Assembly (NCBI GenBank): GCA_041392625.1
Contig: JAWKLR010000003.1
Span: forward strand, 229,208 to 293,207
Origin: M3007 sp041392625
GTDB taxonomy: Bacteria > Bacteroidota > Bacteroidia > Chitinophagales > Saprospiraceae
Length of the DNA: 64,000 nucleotides
Direction: 5' to 3'
Part shown: in pieces, positions 1 through 8,686 of the stretch
How positions within the stretch are numbered: position 1 is the stretch's first letter
Layout: each line of letters starts with the position of its first letter
Made by a program: the position numbers and the translations under genes
The notes under the pieces: generated by a model
Database searches by the model: none
Told to the model about the DNA's origin: nothing
The model's input: only the letters and a program-made list of their open reading frames with translations

Positions 1-927
1 AGTGAGTATGAAATTGGCAACAGCAACCGCTTGTCTTTGGATTATACAACGATGTTTCGAGAGCCAAGTCCGGAACAGTTGCAGCCGGTAGTCAACAATT
101 CGGATCCCTTGAATGTCTACATCGGGAACCCTTCATTGAAGCCGGAATACATGCACGAATTGCGATTGGGTTACTTCTTGTACGACCAGTTTTCATTTAC
201 CAGTCTCTTTGCAAACCTGACCGGGATGTACACCCAGGATCGGATCACCAATGCTACCAGCATCGACTCATTGCTAAGAAGGACCACGATGCCGATCAAT
301 GTAGAGCGGGAAATGGGTTTGCGGGGAAGTGTGCAGTTTGGAACACCGATTCGTCCGTTGCAATTGAAAATGAAACTGCGTTTGAACAGCAATCTTACCC
401 AGCGCATCCTGTTTGTAAATGAACTTGAGAACGATGTTCGAGACTTGCGTTCCAGTGTCAATTTCTCAATTGAGAATCGGAAAAAAGACAAATTTGATGC
501 TGAAATCGGAGTTCGGTTAAGCAATACGCAAACGGACTGGTCAGTAAATGAAGACTTGAATCAACAGTACACCAATTACGGATCTTATGCTGGTGTAAAG
601 TACACGCCCGTTCCACGTTGGCTGTTTGATACGGACTTTGATTACACGGTATATTCTGCGGAGACCTTTGGAGAGCGGACGGCTATTCCTTTGTGGCAGG
701 CGGGCATCACGCATTATTTCTTAAAGGAGCGCAAGGGGCGCATCCGCTTGTCCGTGTACGATATCTTAGGTCAAAATCAGGGACTTACCCGAAGCAGTCA
801 GTTGAACTACATTGAGCAAACACAGTACAATGTATTGTCGCGCTATGTGATGCTGACTTTAGGATACAACCTCTCTGGATTTGGAAACAAATCCGATGGA
901 GCCATCCACCTTAATTTTGAAAACTAA
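1..927 (+). CDS. Outer-membrane beta-barrel / TonB-dependent receptor, C-terminal part (5' end outside window)
   Basis: The frame is open from base 1 to the TAA at 925-927, so this is the 3' part of a longer gene; the TTG at 31 is only the first possible start codon inside the window. The roughly 308 visible residues alternate aromatic and polar positions and contain the GNPSLKPEY motif that TonB-dependent receptors carry in late barrel strands. Several amphipathic strands follow, and the chain ends with an aromatic-rich strand near LTLGYNLSGFG. The ending resembles the outer-membrane beta-barrel family that lacks a classical plug signature in its C-half. The expected place is the outer membrane. 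The substrate cannot be inferred because the N-terminal domains are missing. No neighbour on the same strand suggests a function. Confidence 0.85.
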   Translation, partial: SEYEIGNSNRLSLDYTTMFREPSPEQLQPVVNNSDPLNVYIGNPSLKPEYMHELRLGYFLYDQFSFTSLFANLTGMYTQDRITNATSIDSLLRRTTMPINVEREMGLRGSVQFGTPIRPLQLKMKLRLNSNLTQRILFVNELENDVRDLRSSVNFSIENRKKDKFDAEIGVRLSNTQTDWSVNEDLNQQYTNYGSYAGVKYTPVPRWLFDTDFDYTVYSAETFGERTAIPLWQAGITHYFLKERKGRIRLSVYDILGQNQGLTRSSQLNYIEQTQYNVLSRYVMLTLGYNLSGFGNKSDGAIHLNFEN

Positions 928-1080
928 CCGATTCACTCGGTTTTATCAGAGGCTGCGCATTCTATAGTGAGCGGGGGATGGTGAATAAAAAATGAGTATG
1001 GAAATAGTCTGGAAACGTTGAAGTTTTGGTTTTTAAAACAAAAAAGTTGGACTTTACTATTTTTTAACGGCAAAAACACC

Positions 1081-1088
1081 TACGTTTG
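1081..1088 (+). promoter_or_regulatory. Bacteroidota -7 box (TACGTTTG)
   Basis: TACGTTTG matches the Bacteroidota sigma-factor -7 consensus TAnnTTTG exactly. It lies 31 bases before the ATG at 1120, leaving a short AT-rich leader. No clear -33 TTG was found at the usual distance. Confidence 0.6.
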
Positions 1089-1119
1089 TTACCTATTTCA
1101 TCATTAAACTATTCTTGCA

Positions 1120-1305
1120 ATGAGTAAGATTTTTGAAGACATTAAGCAAACTATTGCTAACATTGAAGCTGACGTAGAGAAATTTTACGGAGGAAACAAC
1201 GCAGCCGGTAGCCGTGTACGTAAGGCTATGCAGGATTTGAAAAACCAGGCTCAGGATTTGCGTAAAGACGTTCTTGACACTAAAAATGCCCGTTCTGGAA
1301 AGTAA
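1120..1305 (+). CDS. Histone H1-like small nucleoid protein (Hc1 family)
   Basis: This encodes 61 residues starting at an ATG about 30 bases downstream of a good -7 box. The sequence is one long charged amphipathic helix with an N-terminal acidic part (EADVEKFY), then GGNNAAGSRVRKAMQDLKN and a lysine/arginine-rich tail. This matches the small histone-H1-like (Hc1-type) proteins found across Bacteroidota, including the AAG-x-RVRK-x-MQ-x-LKN core. These proteins are thought to bind DNA and help compact the nucleoid; that is family knowledge, not shown here. The gene is monocistronic and is closed by a strong terminator. Its codons are mostly regular and A/T-ending, as in highly expressed genes. 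Confidence 0.8.
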   Translation: MSKIFEDIKQTIANIEADVEKFYGGNNAAGSRVRKAMQDLKNQAQDLRKDVLDTKNARSGK

Positions 1306-1327
1306 TTTCTATAGAACTAAACCCAAA

Positions 1328-1364
1328 AACGCCGGTTCCTTTCTATGGGAATCGGCGTTTTTTT
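1328..1364 (+). terminator. Rho-independent terminator of the histone-like gene
   Basis: A 12-bp stem (AACGCCGGTTCC at 1328-1339 with GGAATCGGCGTT at 1348-1359, one G-T pair) has an 8-nt loop and runs into seven T residues. It sits 22 bases after the stop codon. Confidence 0.85.
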
Positions 1365-1392
1365 ATGCCTAATTTGAAATTTGGATTGGGCT

Positions 1393-2334
1393 TTACAACT
1401 CAAATCGCATCCCCTCTCTACACACCTTAAATCCGGATGTTTCCAGTTGGCTTGCTTTGGCATCATCCCACAATAAGGGGTTGGTGTGATTCAAATGGAT
1501 AAAATAAACCTTTGAGTTGATTTGTCCTTCCAGCAACTGCATGGTTTCTGCAACAAACGGGTGTGGTACCTCCGCCATGCTTCTTCCGGGCAATTCTCCA
1601 TCCTGATAAAAGGTCGCATCCAGAAATGCATAATCGGTTGTTTTCAGAACGGTTTGTAAGGATCGGTCCCATTTTTCCCACTTATCAATATCGGGAATAA
1701 AAAGCAGGCTTTTATTGGCTGTTTGAACCTGAAATCCAACGGTTTCTGAAAATTCATCCCGGTGTGGCACCCGAATAGGGGTGATCCGTAAATTTGGATT
1801 GAGTACCAGGGTAGAATCGGCTTGGATATTCCTGATTTCAATGTTGTTTAGGTCCACTAATTGGCTCCAGGGGCCATTATTGCGCAAGAAATCTCTCATT
1901 CTCGGCATGCAATATACTGGTGCATTTCGAGCACCCAGGACCTCTCTTCCGAGAAACATCAAGCCGGTATAGTGGCCGATGTGTGCATGCGTTAGAAAAA
2001 TCCCATCGGGTACTTTTTTTTCCGTGAACCCGCTGACATCCTGCAGGGCCTTCCATTGCGCGGGATAGTCTGGCGTGGCATCCAGCATAAAAAGTTGGTG
2101 CTGATCATAATCAATGATTCCCAGTGCGCACACTTTTTCCCTTTTTCGCTCTTTTGAGTACACCTTTTCACAGCATTGTTTCAGGCAACCGGTGTGGGGA
2201 TAACCTCCATCCTGAGCAATACCCAGAACAATCAATTCTTGCCCTGTTTTTAGCTGGATAGAAGAGTGGGGCGGCGTCCAGTTAAGCATTGCTATCGCAA
2301 ATGCTGAGATTAATAATTTTATAAAAATCTGCAC
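1393..2334 (-). CDS. PqqB-like metallo-beta-lactamase-fold hydrolase, exported or membrane-anchored
   Basis: This 313-residue protein has an N-terminal hydrophobic segment (residues 3-17) that suggests export or membrane anchoring. The body resembles PqqB: VLGIAQDGGYPHTGC near residues 36-50 with a CLKQCC cysteine cluster, the metal loop THAHIGHYTG (residues 115-124), a MPRMRDFLRNNGPWSQL stretch, and a C-terminal IHLNHTNPLLWDD region. In the metal loop two histidines and the last histidine of HxHxDH are kept, but the aspartate is glycine (H116, H118, G120, H121). PqqB itself acts in pyrroloquinoline quinone synthesis. No other pqq gene is in the window, so a PQQ role is unproven. Orphan PqqB-like proteins are common in Bacteroidota. 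The start is the ATG at 2334, and the promoter region is shared with the divergent gene at 2388. Confidence 0.8.
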   Translation of the reverse strand: MQIFIKLLISAFAIAMLNWTPPHSSIQLKTGQELIVLGIAQDGGYPHTGCLKQCCEKVYSKERKREKVCALGIIDYDQHQLFMLDATPDYPAQWKALQDVSGFTEKKVPDGIFLTHAHIGHYTGLMFLGREVLGARNAPVYCMPRMRDFLRNNGPWSQLVDLNNIEIRNIQADSTLVLNPNLRITPIRVPHRDEFSETVGFQVQTANKSLLFIPDIDKWEKWDRSLQTVLKTTDYAFLDATFYQDGELPGRSMAEVPHPFVAETMQLLEGQINSKVYFIHLNHTNPLLWDDAKASQLETSGFKVCREGMRFEL

Positions 2335-2387
2335 AATCGGTGTTTTATTTTTAATTTCACTTCATAAACGAACTAATCAACTGTGTA

Positions 2388-5300
2388 ATGGGGCTAATTC
2401 TACATCAAATTAATTTTTTAGTTAAACTATTCTATCCTAAAAGAGAACAATTTGTGTCTTTTTTTGCTTTTTGGGGCATCCTGTTTTTGTTCTCTCAATC
2501 GGGTATGGCGCAACCAATCTGTCAACCGGGACAGCCGCTAGCAAGCACCTGTGCTTCAGCATGCGTTGTCTGCGATTTAGATGGGTATTCAAATACCACC
2601 GTCAATGGTGCCCAAGGGCAGACAATTCCGGGATATTGTACCCAGGTTGTCCATACCATGGGTTACGTTGGTTTTGTTGCCGGTTCGGTGGATTTGGGGT
2701 TTGATGTGGAGGTTTTTCCCTGCACTTCTGGATCCGGTATTGAAATGGGGGTTTACTCTACCGATGATTGCCAGAACTTCACCCTGGTATCCAATTGCAA
2801 TACAGCAATGATACAAAATAATACCTATTCTTTTTTCAATAGTGAGCCATTGGTGCCGGGATGCATTTATTATCTGGTCTTTGATAATAATGGTCCAGCC
2901 TCCTGTCCGTTTACAGTAACCGTAACAAGTGGATCTGCAACGGCTCCGGTTCCTTCACCTCCGGCTGTTCCTGCCGGGCCAACCGAAGTTTGTCCCGGAG
3001 CCACAGTGAGTTATTCAATTCCGGAAGTATTTGGGGCCTGCGATTATACCTGGTCGGCTCCTCCCGGAAGTTTGATAAACGGACAGTCCAATCCGCTGTC
3101 CATTACAGGAGCAAGTGGTACAACGGTGGATATCACCTTTGGCAATCAAAGCGGAAATGTATGTGTAAATGCGGTAAATCCATGCTATGGAAACAACCCG
3201 ACTTGTCTGCCTGTAAATGTGGCGCCCATTGTGCCCACAATTTTGCCTCCAGTATCTATTTGTAATGAAGATTCCTACCAGTATATCGATGGGAATTTTT
3301 ACATCAATTCAGGAATAATGAGTGCGACCTTTGCGTCCTGGCTCGGTTGTGATAGTGTGGTTAATCAACAGCTAATTGTCCGGCCACCGATCATCACCAA
3401 CCTTGGAACTCAATTGGTATGTGAAGGACAATGTATTCAAATTGGCGGCAACGACTACTGCGATCCGGGATTTTACCAGGTGACCCTGAATTCATTCCAG
3501 GACTGCGACAGTACAGTCGTTTTTTCTCTGCTTCCATTTCCAATTGAAGCGGATATTGCAATTCCGGATACCTTAGACTGTATGAATCAACTCGTAGAAC
3601 TCGATGGTTCCGGTTCTACGTCCAACTCCAACTATTCCTGGTTTGATTCAAATGGGAATTTACTAGGAACAGATATTCTGCAGGAAGTTTCTGATCCCGG
3701 ACAATATACCCTGATTGTAGAACGAACGGCGAGTGGTGTACTTTGTGTTGATTCTGCTTTTGCTGTAGTGGCTATTGACTCACTTGGTCCGGATGTTCAA
3801 GTCATGGCCGACTCTATGAATTGTGCTGGCGATCCGGTTGTTTTGGATGGAAGTGCTACGGGCACAAATTTATTGTTTACCTGGACCGGACCGGGAATTG
3901 ATACCACCAACCAAAATACAGAAGACCCGGAGGTGAATCTGCCGGGGTGGTATGTTTTATCCGTTGAAAACCTGGATAATGGTTGTTCCGGGGTGGATTC
4001 TGCCGAGGTATATTTCCCGGGTCCTATACCCAATTTGAGTTTAGCAGCCGATACCCTGGATTGTTTGGGCCCAGCCAATTTGCACGCAAGTAGTTCGGAT
4101 ACAATGGCCGTCTTTTCCTGGGCTGGCCCCGGCAGTTTTTCCAGCTCCAGTCCGGATACTATGACCAATCTTGCTGGCTGGTATATTGCAACGGTGGAGT
4201 CTGTTACAGGATGCAGCATGCTTGACTCGATTGAAATACTAGAGAATTTAACTCAACCGGACATAAGCATTGCTGGTGATTCGTTGAGTTGTACGGTGCC
4301 ACAAATAACCCTGGTTGCCAATTCCCTGGATACTGCATTGGTGTATGACTGGATGGGGCCAAACGGAATCAGTGGTACCGCAGATACCTTGTCAACCAAT
4401 GAGGCCGGTTTGTATACGGTAGAAGTATCGGGAACAAATGGTTGTACCAGCAGTGCCCAATTCACGGTGCCGATTGATACCCTGACACCGAATGTTTCAG
4501 CTACAGGGGCAATTTTAGATTGTTTGGGGAATGATGTTTCAGTCATGGGTAGCAGCTCCACAAACGGCGTTAGCTTTTCCTGGGCCGGACCGGGTGGCTT
4601 CACCAGCACCCAACCCGATCCGGTTGTGAATACACCGGGAACATATACCCTTACAGTTACGGCTCCCAACGGATGTACTGCTTCAACCGATGTGTTGGTT
4701 GAAACCGACTCCAATGCCCCGGATATCAATGCTGTTGTTTCCAGCGGCCTGGATTGTGCAACAACAACCGTTCAACTTAACGCGTCGAGTTCGGATGGAA
4801 ATGCTGTGATCAGTTGGACCGGGCCAAATGGCTTTACTTCTTCCATGGCAATGGTTTCTATTTCCGTTCCCGGCGATTATACGGCTACAGCGCTGGCGCA
4901 GAATGGATGTTCAACAGATGCAGTTGTTACCGTCTCGATTGATACCCTTGCTCCGGATTTAGCCGTACTTGGCGATACCTTAAGTTGTGCCGAGCCAGCT
5001 GGCTTTGTTAGCAGTAGCTCAAATACAAGCAATGTGACATTTGCATGGACGGGCCCCAATGGCTATACTTCCAACCAGGCAATGGATGCCGTGAGTGAAG
5101 TCGGGCAATACAGCGTCTTGGTTACAGCACCCAATGGATGTACTTCGACACTATCAGTTCAGGTCGATGGGGACTTCGATCTACCGGATGTATCCGGTGT
5201 AGTTTCAGGGGTGTTGACGTGTGCAGATACCATGGCAACGCTGACAGCGAGCTCATCGGATCCAGCAGTAAGTTTTGTTTGGATTGACCCGTCAAACAAC

Positions 5301-8039
5301 CAAACCGGTGGAAATAGCCTGGATGTGGTTCAACCGGGCATCTATGTAACAGAAGCAACTGCCGCAAATGGATGTACCCAAACGGATACCGTGGAGGTAC
5401 TTCAAAATATATCGATACCGGACATTGCAGTGACGGCTTCAAATTTGGACTGCAACAATCCAAGTACAACGCTGCAAACCAGCTCTGTTACAAATGGATT
5501 GATTTACTCCTGGTCGGGTCCTTCAGGCTTTACATCCAGTTTGCCCAACCCGATAGTTTCTTCAGTAGGCCTGTTTACCGTACAGGTTCAGGCTGGAAAC
5601 GGGTGTACCAATACGGCTCAGGCGAGTATCCAGATTGATACTATGCCACCCTTGGTTGCTGTAGCAAACAGTGAGTTGCTGACCTGTATTCAAACTGAAA
5701 GTACCCTATCCAGTCAGTCATCCGATCCGGGGTCTGATTTCAGTTGGTCGGGTCCAAACGGGTTTAATTCCACTGTTTCAGACACAATAACTACGGCGCC
5801 TGGTTTATATACAGTCCTTGTTACTGCCAGCAATGGCTGTACCAGCACTGAAACCGTTCAGGTGGATCAAGATATTGCGATTCCGGATGCAATGGCGGTT
5901 GGTGATACCCTCAGCTGCCTTACACCCGGAATACCCATTTCAGGCTCCTCGATGACTTCCAATGTTACATTTGGATGGACCGGCCCTAACAACTTTACAT
6001 CCAGTATTCCCAATCCAACAGTTACGGTGTCCGGAAACTACGTTTTAATGATCACGGCGCCGAATGGTTGTACGAACTCGGCTACCGCTACGGTAATCCC
6101 GGATTCAGGCGAACCAGATTTGGCTGTTTCAAGCACGGACACCATCACCTGTACCATGCCAACGGGCACGATTGATGCCAGCTCCATGACTTCAGGTGTG
6201 GTCTATGCATGGACCGGCCCTGGAGGGTTTACTTCCAATCAACCAACGATTTCGGTGATGCAATCGGGTGTTTACAGTGTTGAAATCACCGCTCCGAATG
6301 GATGTACAACCGCTGCTGCAGTGGATCTTCCGGAAAACCTTACGCCACCGGATATCGGTACGGTAGGGAATACCCTCACTTGCCAGGATACCCTGGTAGC
6401 ATTATCCGGAACGTCCATGTCTGCGGGAGTACTGTACTCCTGGACCGGCCCCGGAGGCTTCATGGCTTCCATTCCCAATCCGGAGGTTTCAGAACCCGGT
6501 ACCTATACCCTGGTTTTAACCGGCCTAAATGGATGTACCAGCGAGAGCACCGCAGTGGTAGACACCGATGTGGATCTTCCGGATCTAACCGTTCCCAGCA
6601 GCATACCGGACCTTAACTGTGATAATCTATCACAAACCATAACCGCCTCGTCAACGGACCCGGATGCAGTTTATACCTGGACCGGCCCCAACGGATTTTC
6701 ATCCAGCAGTTCAGAAATTGAGGTGCAGGTTCCAGGACAGTATGATTTGATTTTGACCGCCTTAAATGGCTGCACAAATTCAGGCTTTGTTGTAGTTGGG
6801 CAGGACACCCTGACCCCGGACATAGCCGTAAATTCAGATACTATTGATTGCGTACAGGTAACTGGCATGCTCATGGCATCCAGTTCAATCAACAATTTGA
6901 TCTATACCTGGTCTGGCCCGGATGGGTTTACATCCAGTCTTGGAACGGTAACGGTATCTGCTCCCGGCTTGTATTCCCTGGTTGTACGCGGACCGAATGG
7001 TTGCACCAATACTGCTGAAGGAATAGTGGTTCCAGATACACTTCCACCCGCGGTTCAGGCAGGTGGCGGTCTTATTTCGTGCCTTGACCCGGAGGCTGAA
7101 CTCATTGGCGCTTCGTCGGCTATGGGCAGTACATTTACATGGACTGGTCCTGGTGGACTGACCCTGCAAGGTGATCAGGTGCTTACAAGCTTACCAGGTA
7201 TGTATGAATTGCTGGTTACCGCTCCCAATGGCTGTACCAATACGGATCAGAGTGTTGTGGAAGCGGATACAGTCCGGCCTGTGATCGATTTATCGGCTGG
7301 CGTCTTGACCTGTCGCGATTCCCTTGCGCATATTTTGGCCTTTATTATCCCGGATGATGCCGGATTGATTTGGACGGGGCCACAACCTGGTTTGCCTGGC
7401 AATAATGACCTGGTAGTAGAAACACCGGGTACCTACCAACTGGAAGCAACGGGCTCCAACGGATGTACTGCAACTTCGGAAATAGAAGTCGAGGAAATTC
7501 TTCCGGATTGGTACATCGAGATCGGATCGGATACAACAGTTTTGCAGGGAACCTGGATTACTGTTTATGCCGATTCTGATTTACCGCCGGCAGACCTTGC
7601 TTCCCGCTATTGGGTTCCCAACTTTGGCTGTTTCCAATGCGACCGGCAGGTATTCCAGGTCAATGAATCCTTTTTATTCCAAATTGCAGTTGAGGATAAA
7701 AATGGTTGTATTCAAACGGATAGCAGACAGATCAATATCATTCCCAACGGGATTTATATTCCGAATATATTCTCCCCGAATGGAGATGGAGAAAGCGATT
7801 TCTTCCAGGTGTTTGCCGCCGAAGGCGTGGACTTGATCAAGCAGTTTAAAGTGTTTGACCGGTGGGGTGATCTGGTATTTTACCAGGAGAACTACCAGCC
7901 CGGCGATTTCAACGGTGCCTGGGATGGTACCTTCGGAGGGCAGGATCGCACACCAGATGTATTTGTTTGGCAGGTGGAAGTGCTGATGATTGACGGCACG
8001 GTACTTTACCTTCAAGGGGATGTAACCCTCATTCGGTAA
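2388..8039 (+). CDS. Giant secreted repeat protein with T9SS type B sorting domain
   Basis: This 1883-residue protein starts with a long signal sequence: charged residues to about 20, then a hydrophobic FFAFWGILFLF core and cleavage near GMAQ at about 42. Residues 45-385 form a cysteine-rich region with Ig/PKD-like strands. Residues about 387-1706 are some 17 tandem repeats of about 77 residues, each with a DTLxC start, a WTGPxGFTS core, a PGxY strand and an NGCT end. The last 95 residues (IYIPNIFSPNGDGESD, FDRWGDLVF, GAWDGT, ending VTLIR) are the gliding-motility-type C-terminal domain, the type B signal for T9SS export and surface attachment. The repeats probably form a stalk of Ig-like domains, each with a Cys pair. 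It is likely an adhesin or matrix protein. Its partner PorP/SprF-type protein is not adjacent. Confidence 0.88.
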   Translation: MGLILHQINFLVKLFYPKREQFVSFFAFWGILFLFSQSGMAQPICQPGQPLASTCASACVVCDLDGYSNTTVNGAQGQTIPGYCTQVVHTMGYVGFVAGSVDLGFDVEVFPCTSGSGIEMGVYSTDDCQNFTLVSNCNTAMIQNNTYSFFNSEPLVPGCIYYLVFDNNGPASCPFTVTVTSGSATAPVPSPPAVPAGPTEVCPGATVSYSIPEVFGACDYTWSAPPGSLINGQSNPLSITGASGTTVDITFGNQSGNVCVNAVNPCYGNNPTCLPVNVAPIVPTILPPVSICNEDSYQYIDGNFYINSGIMSATFASWLGCDSVVNQQLIVRPPIITNLGTQLVCEGQCIQIGGNDYCDPGFYQVTLNSFQDCDSTVVFSLLPFPIEADIAIPDTLDCMNQLVELDGSGSTSNSNYSWFDSNGNLLGTDILQEVSDPGQYTLIVERTASGVLCVDSAFAVVAIDSLGPDVQVMADSMNCAGDPVVLDGSATGTNLLFTWTGPGIDTTNQNTEDPEVNLPGWYVLSVENLDNGCSGVDSAEVYFPGPIPNLSLAADTLDCLGPANLHASSSDTMAVFSWAGPGSFSSSSPDTMTNLAGWYIATVESVTGCSMLDSIEILENLTQPDISIAGDSLSCTVPQITLVANSLDTALVYDWMGPNGISGTADTLSTNEAGLYTVEVSGTNGCTSSAQFTVPIDTLTPNVSATGAILDCLGNDVSVMGSSSTNGVSFSWAGPGGFTSTQPDPVVNTPGTYTLTVTAPNGCTASTDVLVETDSNAPDINAVVSSGLDCATTTVQLNASSSDGNAVISWTGPNGFTSSMAMVSISVPGDYTATALAQNGCSTDAVVTVSIDTLAPDLAVLGDTLSCAEPAGFVSSSSNTSNVTFAWTGPNGYTSNQAMDAVSEVGQYSVLVTAPNGCTSTLSVQVDGDFDLPDVSGVVSGVLTCADTMATLTASSSDPAVSFVWIDPSNNQTGGNSLDVVQPGIYVTEATAANGCTQTDTVEVLQNISIPDIAVTASNLDCNNPSTTLQTSSVTNGLIYSWSGPSGFTSSLPNPIVSSVGLFTVQVQAGNGCTNTAQASIQIDTMPPLVAVANSELLTCIQTESTLSSQSSDPGSDFSWSGPNGFNSTVSDTITTAPGLYTVLVTASNGCTSTETVQVDQDIAIPDAMAVGDTLSCLTPGIPISGSSMTSNVTFGWTGPNNFTSSIPNPTVTVSGNYVLMITAPNGCTNSATATVIPDSGEPDLAVSSTDTITCTMPTGTIDASSMTSGVVYAWTGPGGFTSNQPTISVMQSGVYSVEITAPNGCTTAAAVDLPENLTPPDIGTVGNTLTCQDTLVALSGTSMSAGVLYSWTGPGGFMASIPNPEVSEPGTYTLVLTGLNGCTSESTAVVDTDVDLPDLTVPSSIPDLNCDNLSQTITASSTDPDAVYTWTGPNGFSSSSSEIEVQVPGQYDLILTALNGCTNSGFVVVGQDTLTPDIAVNSDTIDCVQVTGMLMASSSINNLIYTWSGPDGFTSSLGTVTVSAPGLYSLVVRGPNGCTNTAEGIVVPDTLPPAVQAGGGLISCLDPEAELIGASSAMGSTFTWTGPGGLTLQGDQVLTSLPGMYELLVTAPNGCTNTDQSVVEADTVRPVIDLSAGVLTCRDSLAHILAFIIPDDAGLIWTGPQPGLPGNNDLVVETPGTYQLEATGSNGCTATSEIEVEEILPDWYIEIGSDTTVLQGTWITVYADSDLPPADLASRYWVPNFGCFQCDRQVFQVNESFLFQIAVEDKNGCIQTDSRQINIIPNGIYIPNIFSPNGDGESDFFQVFAAEGVDLIKQFKVFDRWGDLVFYQENYQPGDFNGAWDGTFGGQDRTPDVFVWQVEVLMIDGTVLYLQGDVTLIR
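3546..7505 (+). repeat. About 17 tandem repeats of 77 codons inside the giant adhesin
   Basis: The repeat period is roughly 230 bases. The units differ in sequence but keep fixed positions: a Cys near the start, TW/SW-x-GP-x-GFTS in the middle, PG-x-Y, then NGCT, and a linker ending in P-D. The first two units and the last (Cys kept, WTGPQPG) are the most divergent. No two units are identical at the DNA level, which argues for an old array. Confidence 0.85.
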
Positions 8040-8046
8040 AACAAAA

Positions 8047-8083
8047 AAAGGAGCAACCCGGTTAATAGCCCGGTTGCTCCTTT
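8047..8083. terminator. Bidirectional hairpin terminator between convergent genes
   Basis: AAAGGAGCAACC at 8047-8058 pairs perfectly with GGTTGCTCCTTT at 8072-8083. An A-run lies before the stem and a T-run after it, so it can work on both strands. It overlaps the stop codon of the minus-strand gene at 8082. Confidence 0.8.
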
Positions 8084-8534
8084 ACCGAAATGCAATAGAA
8101 ACTGAAAAGTATTCTTCTCCGTCCATCAATTGAGAGCCGAACCGGTAGAAGAACATTTTGCCTGCATAGAAATCCAGGTTGCCCCCGGAGTTGCCATGCC
8201 GTGATTCGATGCTGTTTCGGAGGCTGTCGTATTCATGCCGGTCGCGCATCAGGTAGACTAGGGAATTGGTGCCTAAATCCCACATAAGTACCTGGTCGTA
8301 GATGGCTGTTTGGTTGCGCGTGGTATACCAGCATCGGTAGTAACGGTGCACAGCGATGCCGTCTTTTTCTACGCTGCTGCGAAGGTCAAATCCCAGTTTG
8401 ATGATGGCATTTTGCTTATCGTCCAATCCGGCTCGCTGGAGATACTGAAGCAGGGTCAGATCTAAGACGGGACATTGAGCAGATAGAAATAATGGAAATA
8501 AAAGGAAAAGGAGGGTTTGTACGGTTGATCTCAT
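8082..8534 (-). CDS. Small secreted protein of unknown function
   Basis: This 150-residue protein begins with a clear signal peptide (LLFLLFPLFLSAQ, cleavage after SAQ near residue 20). The mature part of about 130 residues has one early Cys and one Cys in a CWYTT motif, a YxxxRDRHEYDSLRNSIESR segment and a hydrophobic end. I do not recognise a family. It is transcribed alone: its promoter box lies 33 bases upstream and a bidirectional hairpin overlaps its stop. A periplasmic or surface place is the only inference offered. Confidence 0.7.
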   Translation of the reverse strand: MRSTVQTLLFLLFPLFLSAQCPVLDLTLLQYLQRAGLDDKQNAIIKLGFDLRSSVEKDGIAVHRYYRCWYTTRNQTAIYDQVLMWDLGTNSLVYLMRDRHEYDSLRNSIESRHGNSGGNLDFYAGKMFFYRFGSQLMDGEEYFSVSIAFR

Positions 8535-8566
8535 AAATGGCGGTTGGAAAACGATTAAAATAATCC

Positions 8567-8574
8567 CAAAGATA
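8567..8574 (-). promoter_or_regulatory. -7 box (TATCTTTG on minus strand)
   Basis: Read on the minus strand this is TATCTTTG, an exact TAnnTTTG match, 33 bases before the ATG at 8534. Confidence 0.55.
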
Positions 8575-8686
8575 ATCCCATTTTATCAGGATTCGGGTAT
8601 AACGCAGCATACCGAAGATATATTGTTAAAAAAATGAATCTGTTTGGGACAAGGGTGGATTGGGTCTAATTAGGTTGCCACTAACA

